Of a stretch of DNA of 64,000 nt, positions 54,427-63,855 are shown in pieces; positions within the stretch are counted from its first letter, which is position 1, and each line of letters begins with the position of its first letter. Where the stretch lies: NCBI RefSeq assembly GCF_013201705.1, contig NZ_CP053837.1, forward strand, positions 124,001 to 188,000, written 5' to 3'. The DNA is from Aliarcobacter faecis. GTDB lineage: Bacteria > Campylobacterota > Campylobacteria > Campylobacterales > Arcobacteraceae. Made by a program: the position numbers and the translations under genes. A model generated the notes under the pieces. It made no database searches, was not told the DNA's origin, and saw nothing but the letters and a program-made list of their open reading frames with translations.

Positions 54427-55053
54427 ATGAGAATTATAATTTTGATAACTCTTTTTTTGCAAGCTTTGATTGCTAGTGAATGGAGAATACAAAATGATCC
54501 ATATTATAAACATAAAGTGAGCCAATTTTCTATGTTGAAAGATATTAGCAGTGCAAAAATAATGATGCTTGGAGATTCTATAACTGATGAAGGAGAGTGG
54601 AGTGAACTTTGGCAAGAAGTGGTACAAAATAGAGGGATTAGTGGAGATACTACAAGTGGAGTTCTTGATAGATTAAATATAGTTGGCCCAAATATAAAAG
54701 AGGTTTATATTATGATTGGTGTAAATGATATTATGAGAGGTGCAAAATTTGAAGTTGTATTTGATAACTATAAAAAAATAGTTGAATTTTTTCAAAAATT
54801 AGGTATAAAAATAAATATCCAATCAACTTTATATATTGGAGAGAGTAGAAAAAAAGATTTTAATATAGAAGTTGAAAAGTTAAATATTAGTTTAAAAGAG
54901 TTTGCAAAGCAAAATAGTATAAATTTTATAGATTTAAATCCAATCTTAGCACCAAATAAAGTTCTAAAGAGTGAATTTACAAAGGATGATTTACATTTAA
55001 ATGGAGATGCCTATAAACTTTGGATAGATGAGTTAAAAAATAATAGAAAATAA
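54427..55053 (+). CDS. Periplasmic GDSL/SGNH-family hydrolase
   Basis: 208 residues. Signal peptide (1-17, ending ALIAS). Block I MMLGDSITDEG with catalytic Ser, block II GISGDTTSG, block III GVNDI, block V DDLHLNGDAY with Asp-x-x-His. Catalytic set complete. An esterase or carbohydrate deacetylase acting in the periplasm. GGAGG precedes the ATG. Confidence 0.87.
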   Translation: MRIIILITLFLQALIASEWRIQNDPYYKHKVSQFSMLKDISSAKIMMLGDSITDEGEWSELWQEVVQNRGISGDTTSGVLDRLNIVGPNIKEVYIMIGVNDIMRGAKFEVVFDNYKKIVEFFQKLGIKINIQSTLYIGESRKKDFNIEVEKLNISLKEFAKQNSINFIDLNPILAPNKVLKSEFTKDDLHLNGDAYKLWIDELKNNRK

Positions 55054-55164
55054 GATTAATACTATTTTAGATAAAAAATAGATTTTAATCAACAAAAATT
55101 AAAAGAGTATTAAAATGGTGCAATTAGAATTTCAAAATAAAAATCAAGTGATAATAGTCAAAAT

Positions 55165-55461
55165 ATGCTTATGGTAATTCAATTATTAAATACACAAAAT
55201 CTTATTCTAAGTTTACAAAATATAGTTGGAAATTTAATAAAAGAGAAAGAAGACTTGCTAAATATTAAATTAAAAGATTTAGAAAAGAAAGTTGAAGAGT
55301 TAAAAAATAGTGATATAGTTGGAGAACTTATAACAAATGATTTTCCAATAAAGCCTAAGAAATCTTTGATTATTGTAGTTGCATTTATAACTGGATTTAT
55401 ATTTTCAATTTTTTTGGTATTTTTTCTAAACTTTATACAATCTTTTAAAGAAAAAAATTAA
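55165..55461 (+). pseudogene. C-terminal remnant of a Wzz-like chain-length determinant
   Basis: The 98 residues contain only what is normally the end of a Wzz/polysaccharide co-polymerase: coiled region with KDLEKKVEELKNSD, then FPIKPKKSLIIVVAFITG and the second membrane helix. The N-terminal membrane helix and most of the periplasmic domain are absent. The frame is closed upstream by a TAA, no ribosome site precedes the ATG, and a short overlapping frame from 55114 (MVQLEFQNKNQ...) suggests an eroded upstream part. No polysaccharide genes are near. Confidence 0.6.
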
Positions 55462-55478
55462 TAAAAAAAGAGTTAAAA

Positions 55479-56087
55479 ATGTTGATAAAAAGTAATAGTG
55501 TAAAATTTTTATCACTTTTTATCTCTATTTTCTTTTTAATATATCTGATATATCTTATTTATATATCATTTTTTATAGTTAAAAATCAATTTATGGATAT
55601 AGGAGATTCAACTTATGTAAATCAAGTAAGAGTTGATGAATATACAAAAAAACTAAGTGATTTTCTAACTAAAACTTGTAATAAAGATAAAATTTGTGAA
55701 GTTCAAAAGATTTTAGATTTTGTAACAAATATTCCATATAAAATAAACGAAAGTATCGCAAAAAGTCCAAAAAAAGTTGTAGAACAAAACTTTGGAGATT
55801 GTGATGATAAATCAAATTTACTTATATCACTTCTTAAACAAAGAGATTATGAGGCTTATTTTGTACTTGTTCCTGAACATATTTTTGTCATAATAAATCT
55901 TGAAGATGAAAATCTTAGGAACCCAGCTTTATATGTAAATAATAAGAGGTTTTATATTTTAGAAAGTACAGCAACAGCTTCGAAAATAGGATTCCCGTTG
56001 AAATATAAATTAGATGAAATTGATGCTATTATTGACCCATTTATAAATAAAAAACTGAAAATAGAGAGTTTGGATTATAAATTATAA
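55479..56087 (+). CDS. Membrane-anchored transglutaminase-like cysteine protein
   Basis: 202 residues. One N-terminal membrane helix (about 9-33), then a transglutaminase-like fold with the triad Cys in NFGDCDDKSNLL (near 110), His in VPEHIFVI and an acidic residue in YILEST. Periplasmic protease or peptidase-like role is plausible. No partner visible. Confidence 0.75.
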   Translation: MLIKSNSVKFLSLFISIFFLIYLIYLIYISFFIVKNQFMDIGDSTYVNQVRVDEYTKKLSDFLTKTCNKDKICEVQKILDFVTNIPYKINESIAKSPKKVVEQNFGDCDDKSNLLISLLKQRDYEAYFVLVPEHIFVIINLEDENLRNPALYVNNKRFYILESTATASKIGFPLKYKLDEIDAIIDPFINKKLKIESLDYKL

Positions 56088-56091
56088 GAAA

Positions 56092-57324
56092 CTATTTTAA
56101 TCTATCTTCTAAATCAATAATAAAATAATTCTTTCCATCTTTATTTTTATATTTTAGTTTATATTTATGTAAATTTACAATAGTTTTAACTATATAAAGC
56201 CCAAGACCAAAACCACTGCTTCTTTTATCCTCTTGATAAAAAGCATCTGTATAAAAATCTAGGCTATTTTTTAAAACCTCTCCTGTTGATATTATTTTTA
56301 TACTTTTATTATTTGCTTCTATTTTTACTTTTTTATCTGTACTAAATTTTAGAGCATTATCTATTAAATTTTTAAGAGCTATTGACATCATATAAATATC
56401 AACTTCAAAATAAAAATTTATAATATCTTGCTCAAGATTTTTTTGGTTTATTAGCATTAAATCTATTGTCTTATCAAAAATTGTAAGAAAATCTACTTTT
56501 TCTTTATAAATCATAGTATTTTTTGAAGTGAGTTTTTCAACAGTTGCTAACTCTTTAATTATATCATCCATTCTTCTAAATGCTTTTTGAAGATTATCTT
56601 TAGTTTTTTCATTTTCCAAAGTTTCAGCAATAAACATAGCTTTTGTAATTGGAGTTTTAAGCTCATGCATCATATTTCTCATAAACAGATCTTTTGACTT
56701 TGATTGATTATTTATAATATTTATTGCTTCATTAAAATTTCTTGCAATTGTTCCTATTTCATCATTTCCACTATAATTTAGTTTTATATCTTTATTCCCT
56801 TTTGAAAACTCTATTATTTGTCTATTCAAAATTTTTAAAGGTTTCAACTTTTTAGTTAAGATTTCATATAAAATTAGAAATATTATTAATGCAGCAATAA
56901 ATCCAATAGAGATAAATGCAACACTATAATTATGATGTTTTGTATCTCTTAACATAATATTATAACCATACTGTTGAACATAAATATAGAAAGTTTCATC
57001 AAATTTATAAACTCTATAAGTTCCTAAATAGTTTTGAGTAATTGTAAGTTCTTGAGCATTGTTTATAATTTCTAAAATTCTATCTCTATTATCTATTGGT
57101 CTTACATTAAATTTTTTATAAAGTTCTACCAATCTTTCATTTGTTGGATAGTCTTGAAAAAGTATTAAAAAGTTTTCGGCTATTAACTCATATCTATTTT
57201 GTAAACTTGAATCATGTCTCTCTTTATCATATTTAATAAATATAGCAAAAGTTGCAAAAATGGATATAAATGCAAGAGTAAAAATAATATTTATAAAAGT
57301 AGAAATAGAGATGTTTTTTATCAT
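56092..57324 (-). CDS. Sensor histidine kinase
   Basis: 410 residues. Helices near 8-28 and 142-162 flank a periplasmic sensor of about 110 residues; HAMP (KLKPLKILNRQI, GNDEIGTIARNFNEAI); H-box FMRNMMHELKTPITKA with phospho-His near 220; N-box LKNLIDNALKFS; G-box GFGLGLYIVK. Overlaps the response regulator by 4 bases. Resembles the ArsS type of Campylobacterota. Genetic linkage to htrA suggests an envelope-stress or acid signal. Confidence 0.88.
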   Translation of the reverse strand: MIKNISISTFINIIFTLAFISIFATFAIFIKYDKERHDSSLQNRYELIAENFLILFQDYPTNERLVELYKKFNVRPIDNRDRILEIINNAQELTITQNYLGTYRVYKFDETFYIYVQQYGYNIMLRDTKHHNYSVAFISIGFIAALIIFLILYEILTKKLKPLKILNRQIIEFSKGNKDIKLNYSGNDEIGTIARNFNEAINIINNQSKSKDLFMRNMMHELKTPITKAMFIAETLENEKTKDNLQKAFRRMDDIIKELATVEKLTSKNTMIYKEKVDFLTIFDKTIDLMLINQKNLEQDIINFYFEVDIYMMSIALKNLIDNALKFSTDKKVKIEANNKSIKIISTGEVLKNSLDFYTDAFYQEDKRSSGFGLGLYIVKTIVNLHKYKLKYKNKDGKNYFIIDLEDRLK

Positions 57325-57998
57325 ATTAACTGATAACCAATACCTCTAACTGATTTTATATATTGTCTACTATTATCGATATTTGCTATTTTTGTTCTTA
57401 TTCTTGAAATAATTACATCAATATTTTTTAAAGATGAATCATCTTCTATATTATCACTTGTATAAATAAAATCTTCTCTTGACACAACTCCATGATTTCT
57501 TTGTATAAGAAGTTTTAAGATATCATATTCTGCTAATGTAAGATTTAAAGCAACATCTTTAAAAATTATTTGAATGTCACTCTCTCTTAATTCAAAAATC
57601 TGATTTTCATTATCTTTTTTATTTGAAGAACTTGAATCAACTCTTTTTAAAATAGTTTTAATTCTTGCTTGAAGTTCCCTAGGATTATAAGGTTTTGGTA
57701 AATAATCATCAGCTCCTCGTTCTAAACCCATAACTTTATCTAATATATCATCTCTTGCTGAACTAATAATTATTGGAATTTGAGATTTTTCTCTAATTTT
57801 TGGAATAAGTTCAAGACCATCAATTTCAGGGAGAGTTAAATCAAGAATTAATAATTGATAATCTTTATTCAAATCAAGCATAGAGAGCCCATTGTAAGGG
57901 CTATCAGTCGTTGTAACATGGATATCGAACGCTTTTAAATAATCCGAGATGATTTGTGCTAATTCTAAATCATCTTCTATCATAAGTATTTTAATAAT
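57321..57998 (-). CDS. OmpR-family response regulator, probable ATT start
   Basis: Receiver with acidic pair in MIEDDLELA, phospho-acceptor Asp in LLILDLTLPEIDG and Lys in DYLPKPYNPREL; C-terminal winged helix with LTLAEYDILKLL and YIKSVRGIGYQLI. The first ATG (57983) would omit the first beta strand (IKIL) and has its AGGA 21 bases away. ATT 57998 restores (M)IKIL-type sequence and lies 6 bases after AGGA, so an AUU start is likely. 225 residues from there. Partner of the histidine kinase just downstream; htrA ends 13 bases upstream. Confidence 0.85.
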   Translation of the reverse strand: MIKILMIEDDLELAQIISDYLKAFDIHVTTTDSPYNGLSMLDLNKDYQLLILDLTLPEIDGLELIPKIREKSQIPIIISSARDDILDKVMGLERGADDYLPKPYNPRELQARIKTILKRVDSSSSNKKDNENQIFELRESDIQIIFKDVALNLTLAEYDILKLLIQRNHGVVSREDFIYTSDNIEDDSSLKNIDVIISRIRTKIANIDNSRQYIKSVRGIGYQLI

Positions 57999-58010
57999 GG
58001 TAGATCCTTT

Positions 58011-59432
58011 TTATTGAATTACAAACATTATTGTTTGACCATATCTATTTATATAAACTCTTTTATGTTTTTCATTATACTTTTTTAAAGCAGTTTCTAT
58101 ATTTGATAGATTTTTTATCTCTATATCTTCAATTTGTACAATTATATCTCCAGCTAAAAAACCAGCTTTTTCAGCTTTTGATTTTGGTTCAACATCAGTT
58201 ACTAAAACTCCATTTGTATCATTAGAGAGTCTATATCTTTTTATAGTCTCATTTGTTATGTTACTTAGTTTTAATCCACCAAGGAAACTATTTGTTTCAC
58301 TTTGAATTCCAATTATAGTTGATCTATCTGCCAAAATTATATCTAAACTTATATCTTTTCCATCTCTTTCTATTCCCAAATTAACTTTATCATTTGGTTT
58401 GAAAGAGGCAATTGTATTTTGTAATGCATTTCTATCTTTTATAGGTTTTCCATTAATTGAGTAGATTAAATCTCCTCTTTTTAAACCATATTTAGCAGCA
58501 GGTGTATCATTTGAAATATCTAAAACAACAGCACCTTCACTTCGTTTGTAAACTAGTTTTGAATCTTTTTCAAGTTCAGCTATAGCAACTCCTAAATAAC
58601 CTCTTACAACTTTTCCATCACTTACTAGTTTTCCTACAACATCTTTTACCATATCAACAGGAATAGCAAATCCTATTCCATCATTTCCACCACTTTTTGA
58701 TAGAATCGCTGTATTTATCCCAATTAAAGCCCCTCTACTATCAACTAAAGCTCCACCGCTATTTCCAGGGTTTATTGATGCATCCGTTTGAATATAATTT
58801 TCATATTTGTTTATTCCTACTTTATCTTTGTTTAAAGCTGAAATTATTCCCATTGTTACAGTATTTCCAACTCCAAAAGGGTTTCCTATAGCAAAAGTTA
58901 TATCTCCAATAAGTAAAGAATCAGAGTCCCCTAATTTTATAGGTGTTAGGTCTTTACTTGCATCAATTTTAATAACAGCAATATCACTATCACTATCTTT
59001 TCCTATTAATTTTGCAGTGTATTCTGTTGGATCATCCCCAATAGTTACACTTATCTCATCTGCATTTTCAATAACATGGTTATTTGTTACAATATATCCA
59101 TCTTTAGTAACAATAACACCAGAACCAAGAGACCTTTGAACTCTATTTTGTTTAAATTGGTTTGTAAACTCTTCTCCAAAAAATTTTTTGAAAAATGGAT
59201 CATCAAACATTTGCATAGGAAGTGTATTAATATTTGAATTTACACTCTTTTTTGCTGAAATATTAACAATAGAATTTACAGACGATTTAATACTATTATT
59301 AAAAGATAAGATTTCAGCAGATGAATTTGGAGTTATTCTTTGTGGGTTTTTACCTATCTCTTCAAATTCTATATTTTTTGCAAAAAGTGAACTAGCCAAT
59401 ATAATAGATGTGAAAAACAATTTTTTATTCAA
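58011..59432 (-). CDS. htrA: Periplasmic serine protease HtrA/DegQ
   Basis: Chaperone-protease for misfolded envelope proteins. Signal peptide MNKKLFFTSIILASSLFA. Trypsin-like triad: His in VTNNHVIENAD, Asp in DSDIAVIKID, Ser in NPGNSGGALV. Two PDZ domains, the first with VRGYLGVAI and LKRGDLIYSINGKPI, the second with KAGFLAGDIIVQIEDIEI. 473 residues. Upstream of and co-directional with a two-component system, which may control it. Confidence 0.94.
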   Translation of the reverse strand: MNKKLFFTSIILASSLFAKNIEFEEIGKNPQRITPNSSAEILSFNNSIKSSVNSIVNISAKKSVNSNINTLPMQMFDDPFFKKFFGEEFTNQFKQNRVQRSLGSGVIVTKDGYIVTNNHVIENADEISVTIGDDPTEYTAKLIGKDSDSDIAVIKIDASKDLTPIKLGDSDSLLIGDITFAIGNPFGVGNTVTMGIISALNKDKVGINKYENYIQTDASINPGNSGGALVDSRGALIGINTAILSKSGGNDGIGFAIPVDMVKDVVGKLVSDGKVVRGYLGVAIAELEKDSKLVYKRSEGAVVLDISNDTPAAKYGLKRGDLIYSINGKPIKDRNALQNTIASFKPNDKVNLGIERDGKDISLDIILADRSTIIGIQSETNSFLGGLKLSNITNETIKRYRLSNDTNGVLVTDVEPKSKAEKAGFLAGDIIVQIEDIEIKNLSNIETALKKYNEKHKRVYINRYGQTIMFVIQ

Positions 59433-59523
59433 ATTAAAATCCTTAAATATTGAAATTTATAACTTAAGAAGTATGACAATATAGTGTAAACTATTTTACA
59501 ATAAAAAGTTAATAAAGAGTAAA

Positions 59524-59551
59524 TTTAAAATAGGATTTATCCTATTTTAAA
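59524..59551. terminator. Terminator after ilvD
   Basis: TTTAAAATAGGAT (59524-59536), 2-base centre, ATCCTATTTTAAA (59539-59551): perfect 13-bp stem directly after the minus-strand ilvD stop. Confidence 0.75.
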
Positions 59552-61240
59552 TTATAAATCTGTTTTTAAAACAGCTCCGCTACTTGCATTTGTAACTAAA
59601 GCTCTATATTGTCCTAGCCATGATGATTTTATAGGTTTTTTAAGAGGTTTGAATTCAGCTTTTCTTTTTGCAATTTCATTATCACTTAAATCAACACTTA
59701 GAATATATTTATCAACATCAATATTTATAATATCTCCATCTTTAAGTAATCCTATCATTCCACCTTCAGCAGCTTCTGGACTTACATGTCCAATAGAGGC
59801 TCCTCTTGTTGCTCCACTAAATCTTCCATCAGTAATTAATGCAACTTTATCTCCAAGTCCCATTCCCATAATTAAAGAAGTTGGTGCCAACATCTCTTGC
59901 ATTCCAGGTCCTCCTTTTGGACCTTCATAACGAATTACTACAACATCTCCAGCTTTTACTTTTCCACTAACTATTCCTTTAATTGCTTCTGCTTGTCCAT
60001 CAAAACAAACAGCTTTTCCACTTAAAGCTCTAGCTCCTGTAATACCTGCTGTTTTAATAACAGCACCTTGTTCTGCTAAGTTTCCATAAAGAATGGCTAA
60101 TCCACCAACTTCTGAATAAGGATTATCAATAGTATGGATAATATTTGTATCTAAGATTTTTGCATCTTTTATTCTTTCAAGTAAAGTTTCTCCTGTAACT
60201 GTAAGATTATCAAGTAATATATCATCACCTCTTTTTGTCATCTCTTTCATAACGGCACTTACTCCACCAGCTTTATTTATATCTTCCATATGAACTGTTG
60301 TTAAAGAAGGGGAAATTTTTGCAATATGAGAAACTCTTTTTGAGATAGCATTTATATCTTTTAATTCAAAATTAACCCCAGCTTCTTTTGCGATAGCTAA
60401 CATATGTAAAACTGTATTTGAACTTCCACCCATTGCCATATCAACTGCAAAGGCATTTCTTACAGCTTTTTCATTTAAAATATTTCTTAATTTAAATTTC
60501 TCATGATTTGCTCTATCTAAAGCTAGTTCACAAACTCTTTTAGCAGCTTTTCTATATAACTCTTCTCTCTCTTTTGTTAATGCTAAAATTGTTCCATTTC
60601 CGCTTAAGGCAATTCCCATAGCTTCCATAAGTGTATTCATAGAGTTAGCAGTAAACATTCCAGAACAAGAACCACCACTAGGACAGGCATTACACTCAAT
60701 ATCTTTTAACTCTTCTTCACTTATTTCACCAGCTTCAAATTTTCCAACAGCTTCAAAAGCAGTTGCTAAATCTATTGGTGTTCCATCTTTTGTATAACCT
60801 TTTTGCATAGCTCCACCACTTACAAAGATAGTAGGTACATTAACTCTTAAAGCACCCATAATCATACCGGGAACAATTTTATCACAATTTGGAATAGCTA
60901 TCATAGCATCAAGTTTGTGTGCATTCATAACTGTTTCTATTGAGTTTGCAATTAATTCTCGACTAGGAAGAGAAAAAAGCATTCCATCATGACCCATCGC
61001 AATTCCATCATCAACACCAATAGTATTAAATTCGAAAGGTACACAACCATTTTTTCTAATCTCGTCTTTAATGATTTTTGAAACTTTATCTAAGAAAAAA
61101 TGTCCTGGAATAATCTCTATAAATGAGTTTGCAACACCTATAAATGGTTTGTTGAAATCATCATCTTTTAATCCTGTTGCTCTTAAAAGAGATCTATGTG
61201 GTGCTCTATCATAACCTTTTTTTACTTCATCACTTCTCAT
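59552..61240 (-). CDS. ilvD: Dihydroxy-acid dehydratase
   Basis: Fe-S dehydratase in valine, leucine and isoleucine synthesis. [10 protein letters not shown] and [19 protein letters not shown] provide cluster ligands; [15 protein letters not shown] and [21 protein letters not shown] are family signatures. 562 residues, full length. Single gene unit on the minus strand. Confidence 0.96.
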   Translation of the reverse strand: MRSDEVKKGYDRAPHRSLLRATGLKDDDFNKPFIGVANSFIEIIPGHFFLDKVSKIIKDEIRKNGCVPFEFNTIGVDDGIAMGHDGMLFSLPSRELIANSIETVMNAHKLDAMIAIPNCDKIVPGMIMGALRVNVPTIFVSGGAMQKGYTKDGTPIDLATAFEAVGKFEAGEISEEELKDIECNACPSGGSCSGMFTANSMNTLMEAMGIALSGNGTILALTKEREELYRKAAKRVCELALDRANHEKFKLRNILNEKAVRNAFAVDMAMGGSSNTVLHMLAIAKEAGVNFELKDINAISKRVSHIAKISPSLTTVHMEDINKAGGVSAVMKEMTKRGDDILLDNLTVTGETLLERIKDAKILDTNIIHTIDNPYSEVGGLAILYGNLAEQGAVIKTAGITGARALSGKAVCFDGQAEAIKGIVSGKVKAGDVVVIRYEGPKGGPGMQEMLAPTSLIMGMGLGDKVALITDGRFSGATRGASIGHVSPEAAEGGMIGLLKDGDIINIDVDKYILSVDLSDNEIAKRKAEFKPLKKPIKSSWLGQYRALVTNASSGAVLKTDL

Positions 61241-61351
61241 AATTATCCTTATTTAATTTTAAAAAATATGTATAGATTATACAAATATTCATTTTTATAT
61301 ATTATTAAAGTATCTATTTTTTATAAAATTAAAATATTTTTTTTAAAAGTC

Positions 61352-61380
61352 TTGACAAATATAAAAAAAGCCACTATAAT
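61352..61380 (+). promoter_or_regulatory. Strong promoter of the tRNA cluster
   Basis: TTGACA (61352-61357), 17-base spacer, TATAAT (61375-61380): perfect consensus, 46 bases before tRNA-Leu. Confidence 0.88.
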
Positions 61381-61426
61381 TCCAGTCCATTTTAAGTAAA
61401 AACTTAAAAAGGTTCTTAAAAAATAT

Positions 61427-61513
61427 GCGAGTGTGGCGGAACAGGTAGACGCGCGGGACTTAAAATCCCGTTCCAGTTTTGGAGTGTGGGTTCGATTCTC
61501 ACCATTCGCACCA
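61427..61513 (+). tRNA. tRNA-Leu (anticodon TAA)
   Basis: 87 bases with encoded CCA. Acceptor GCGAGTG pairs with CATTCGC; anticodon stem GGGA(C)/TCCC holds loop CTTAAAA (anticodon TAA); long variable arm as in class II tRNAs; T-loop GGTTCGATTC. Confidence 0.93.
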
Positions 61514-61522
61514 CTTAAGAGT

Positions 61523-61611
61523 AGAGGATTGACAGAGTTGGTCGATTGTACCGGTTTTGAAAACCGGCGAGGTTCACGCCTCCGAGGGTTCGAATCCCTT
61601 GTCCTCTGCCA
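61523..61611 (+). tRNA. tRNA-Ser (anticodon TGA)
   Basis: 89 bases with encoded CCA. Acceptor AGAGGAT/GTCCTCT, anticodon stem CCGGT/ACCGG with loop TTTGAAA, long variable arm CGAGGTTCACGCCTCCG, T-loop GGTTCGAATCC. Confidence 0.93.
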
Positions 61612-61649
61612 CTTAAACAATCAAATTTATCTTTTTGATTTACTTTATT

Positions 61650-61725
61650 GGAGCTATAGCAAAGTTGGTAATGCCTCGGATTGCAAATCCGACATGCGTT
61701 GGTTCGAGTCCGACTAGCTCCTCCA
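61650..61725 (+). tRNA. tRNA-Cys (anticodon GCA)
   Basis: 76 bases with encoded CCA. Acceptor GGAGCTA/TAGCTCC, anticodon stem TCGGA/TCCGA with loop TTGCAAA, T-loop GGTTCGAGTCC, short variable loop. Confidence 0.93.
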
Positions 61726-61845
61726 TTTTTATTTTTTATAAATTATAAAAAAACTTATTTTTTTAACAATTAATTCACAATTATTTTGATACTATTCCAC
61801 AATTTATTTGATAAAAATAAAAATAAAAAACAAAAGGAACGCAAA

Positions 61846-62190
61846 ATGAAAAAAGTATTATTATCTCTAGCAACAGCATCTTTATTATTTGTAGGGTGTA
61901 CAGAGGATAAAAAACCAGCTGATACAAAGGTAGAAGCTACAAAAACTGAAACTGCAAAAGCAGTAGAGTCTGTGAAAGAAGAAACTAAATCAGCAGTTGA
62001 ATCTACAAAACAAGCTGTAACTGAAGCAAAAGAGGAAGTTAAAGCAACAGTAGAAGATGCAAAGCAAGAAGCTAAAGATAGTGCAACAGAAGTAAAAGAA
62101 GAGACAAAAGAAGCTGTTGAAACTGTAAAAGATGCAGCAAGTGATGTTAAAGATACATTAACTGCACCAGTAGAAGCAGATAAAAAATAA
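61846..62190 (+). CDS. Helical repeat lipoprotein, LEA/apolipoprotein-like
   Basis: 114 residues. Signal MKKVLLSLATASLLFVGCTE with lipobox FVGC. The mature part is almost only A, E, K, V, T, S and D in an 11-residue-like amphipathic pattern (units such as VKEETKSAVEST, AKEEVKATVEDA, VKEETKEAVETV). Predicted long surface or periplasmic helix; function unknown, stress-protective or envelope-structural roles are guesses. ATG chosen for AAAGG upstream and the lipoprotein signal. Confidence 0.8.
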   Translation: MKKVLLSLATASLLFVGCTEDKKPADTKVEATKTETAKAVESVKEETKSAVESTKQAVTEAKEEVKATVEDAKQEAKDSATEVKEETKEAVETVKDAASDVKDTLTAPVEADKK

Positions 62191-62196
62191 TTATAC

Positions 62197-62224
62197 AAAT
62201 CCGTGAAAATTTCTTCACGGATTT
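62197..62224. terminator. Terminator between lipoprotein and membrane-protein gene
   Basis: AAATCCGTGAA, 6-base loop, TTCACGGATTT: perfect 11-bp stem followed by AT-rich DNA, in the convergent gap and touching the stop of the minus-strand gene. Confidence 0.85.
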
Positions 62225-63203
62225 ATAATAAAACTCCATTTAAAATATAATACTTTATAACATAAAAACTAACTAAACTTACAAAAATTAAATTAGAAAC
62301 TAAAGATAATTTATAAAAAAGATTTAAATTTATATTTTGGAACTTTGAAAATATATTTATAGATATAGAAAAAAATAGCCCCAAGAATAGTGAAGACCAT
62401 ATAAAATACCCAATAAAATAGTATTCAGCTTGAAGCATACAAAATGGACACTGATGAGTTGGAAGTTCATAAATATATGTTGAAAAGAAATAAGTTACAC
62501 TAAAATATGAAATATATACAAATAAAATATTAAAAATCATTAGTAAAAAAGATTTTCTTTGAATAGTTAAAATTGTAATTAAAAAGTAAAGAAGATAAAA
62601 AATCAAAATTAGAGTAAAAATATTAAGATTAAAGGGGATATTACTAGATACACTATTTGTTCCAAATATAATTGAACAACACTCAACAGCTTCATTTATA
62701 GGAATATTTACTAAAAAATAGATATCCAAAATTAATTCAAGAGTAAAAAAAGTAAATATTAGAATAAAGAATGAGAATTTTAGTTTTGTATATCTATAAT
62801 CTTTCTGTTTTAAATCTAAAGAGTTTAAGATAAGCCAAATACCAATAAAAAATAAATTTATTATTTTTAGTGCTAAATTTATATCTCCAAAATTATTTGA
62901 TGAAAAAATTCCAGCCGCACACATAGCTTCTTTTACTAAAAAAGTAAGAGAATCTATACTATATATAAAGTAAAAAAAGATAAATATTTTTGAAAATAGT
63001 GCAAAAGAGATTATTAAAATTACTAAATAAGATTTCTTTTCTAAACTATATTGTAAAGAGTTACTTTTACTATAATCCCAGTTTTTTAGGATATTTATTG
63101 ATATGAAAAATGAGATTATCATTAAAAAATAGATTAAACTTTGTGAAAAAAGTAAAACAATAATCTCATTTGATAAAAATATATTATTCACAAATAATTC
63201 CAT
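62223..63203 (-). CDS. Multi-pass membrane protein with cysteine pairs
   Basis: 326 residues, about eight to nine membrane helices. Cysteines: EAMCAAGIF near 94, AVECCSIIFG near 175 and HQCPFCML near 253, the last a CxxC near a membrane surface. The pattern is reminiscent of vitamin-K-epoxide-reductase or other quinone/thiol membrane enzymes, but I cannot assign a family. It overlaps the upstream ABC ATPase gene by 20 bases, so the two act together or are co-regulated. Confidence 0.65.
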   Translation of the reverse strand: MELFVNNIFLSNEIIVLLFSQSLIYFLMIISFFISINILKNWDYSKSNSLQYSLEKKSYLVILIISFALFSKIFIFFYFIYSIDSLTFLVKEAMCAAGIFSSNNFGDINLALKIINLFFIGIWLILNSLDLKQKDYRYTKLKFSFFILIFTFFTLELILDIYFLVNIPINEAVECCSIIFGTNSVSSNIPFNLNIFTLILIFYLLYFLITILTIQRKSFLLMIFNILFVYISYFSVTYFFSTYIYELPTHQCPFCMLQAEYYFIGYFIWSSLFLGLFFSISINIFSKFQNINLNLFYKLSLVSNLIFVSLVSFYVIKYYILNGVLL

Positions 63204-63855
63204 TTTTAAGTTCTATTTGTGAATCAACAAACTCTTGATTAAAAAATATTGGATCATGAGTTGCAATAATTATAGTTTTTCCTAAATTCTTAAGTTCTTT
63301 AATTATTTTTATAAAGTTTTGTGAATTTTCAAAATCTAGAGCAGCAGTTGGTTCATCACAAAGTATGAGATTTGCATCATTTACTAGAGCTCTTGAAATT
63401 GCACATCTTTGCTTCTCTCCTCCACTTAGATTTAAAATTAATTCATCTTTTTTATTTGATATATTTGCTCTATTCATTGCAATTTCAACTTTTTCATCAA
63501 TTATTTTTTGAGAAAATCCTAGAGGAATTAAAGGAATAGATATATTCTCTTTTACACTAAGTTCATCAAAAAGATTAAAAAATTGGAAAATAAATCCTAT
63601 ATTTTTTGCTCTAAAATTACTTGAATGAATATCTGGAAATTTTGAAATAAGTTCATCCTCATAAAAAACTTCTCCACTTGTTGGTTTTTGAATAGTTGAG
63701 ATAATTGATAAAAGAGTTGATTTCCCACTACCACTTATCCCTTTTAAAATAGTACAAGAACCTTTTTTTATCTCTAAATTTATGTTTTTTAGGGCATAAA
63801 ACTCTTTGTTCTTATTTTCATAAAAGATTTTATTTAAGTTTTTTATTTTTATCAT
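63184..63855 (-). CDS. ABC transporter ATP-binding protein, LolD/MacB-like
   Basis: 223 residues. Walker A GISGSGKST near 39-47, Q-loop FIFQFFNLFDELSV, signature LNLSGGEKQRCAISRALV, Walker B LILCDEPTAALD and H-loop IIATHD. Best fits the FtsE/LolD/MacB group that works with FtsX-like permeases, and such a permease ends right upstream (stop overlapping this ATG). Confidence 0.9.
   Translation of the reverse strand: MIKIKNLNKIFYENKNKEFYALKNINLEIKKGSCTILKGISGSGKSTLLSIISTIQKPTSGEVFYEDELISKFPDIHSSNFRAKNIGFIFQFFNLFDELSVKENISIPLIPLGFSQKIIDEKVEIAMNRANISNKKDELILNLSGGEKQRCAISRALVNDANLILCDEPTAALDFENSQNFIKIIKELKNLGKTIIIATHDPIFFNQEFVDSQIELKNGIICE

Noticed and set aside
61427-61725. tRNA cluster as an island insertion site
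   Set aside because: All three tRNAs are complete with ordinary flanks, and no repeated 3' tRNA fragment or integrase is near.
61801-62198. Minus-strand 142-residue serine/valine-rich reading frame opposite the lipoprotein
   Set aside because: It is the mirror of the repetitive lipoprotein codons; it has no ribosome site and the plus-strand gene has a signal peptide and terminator.
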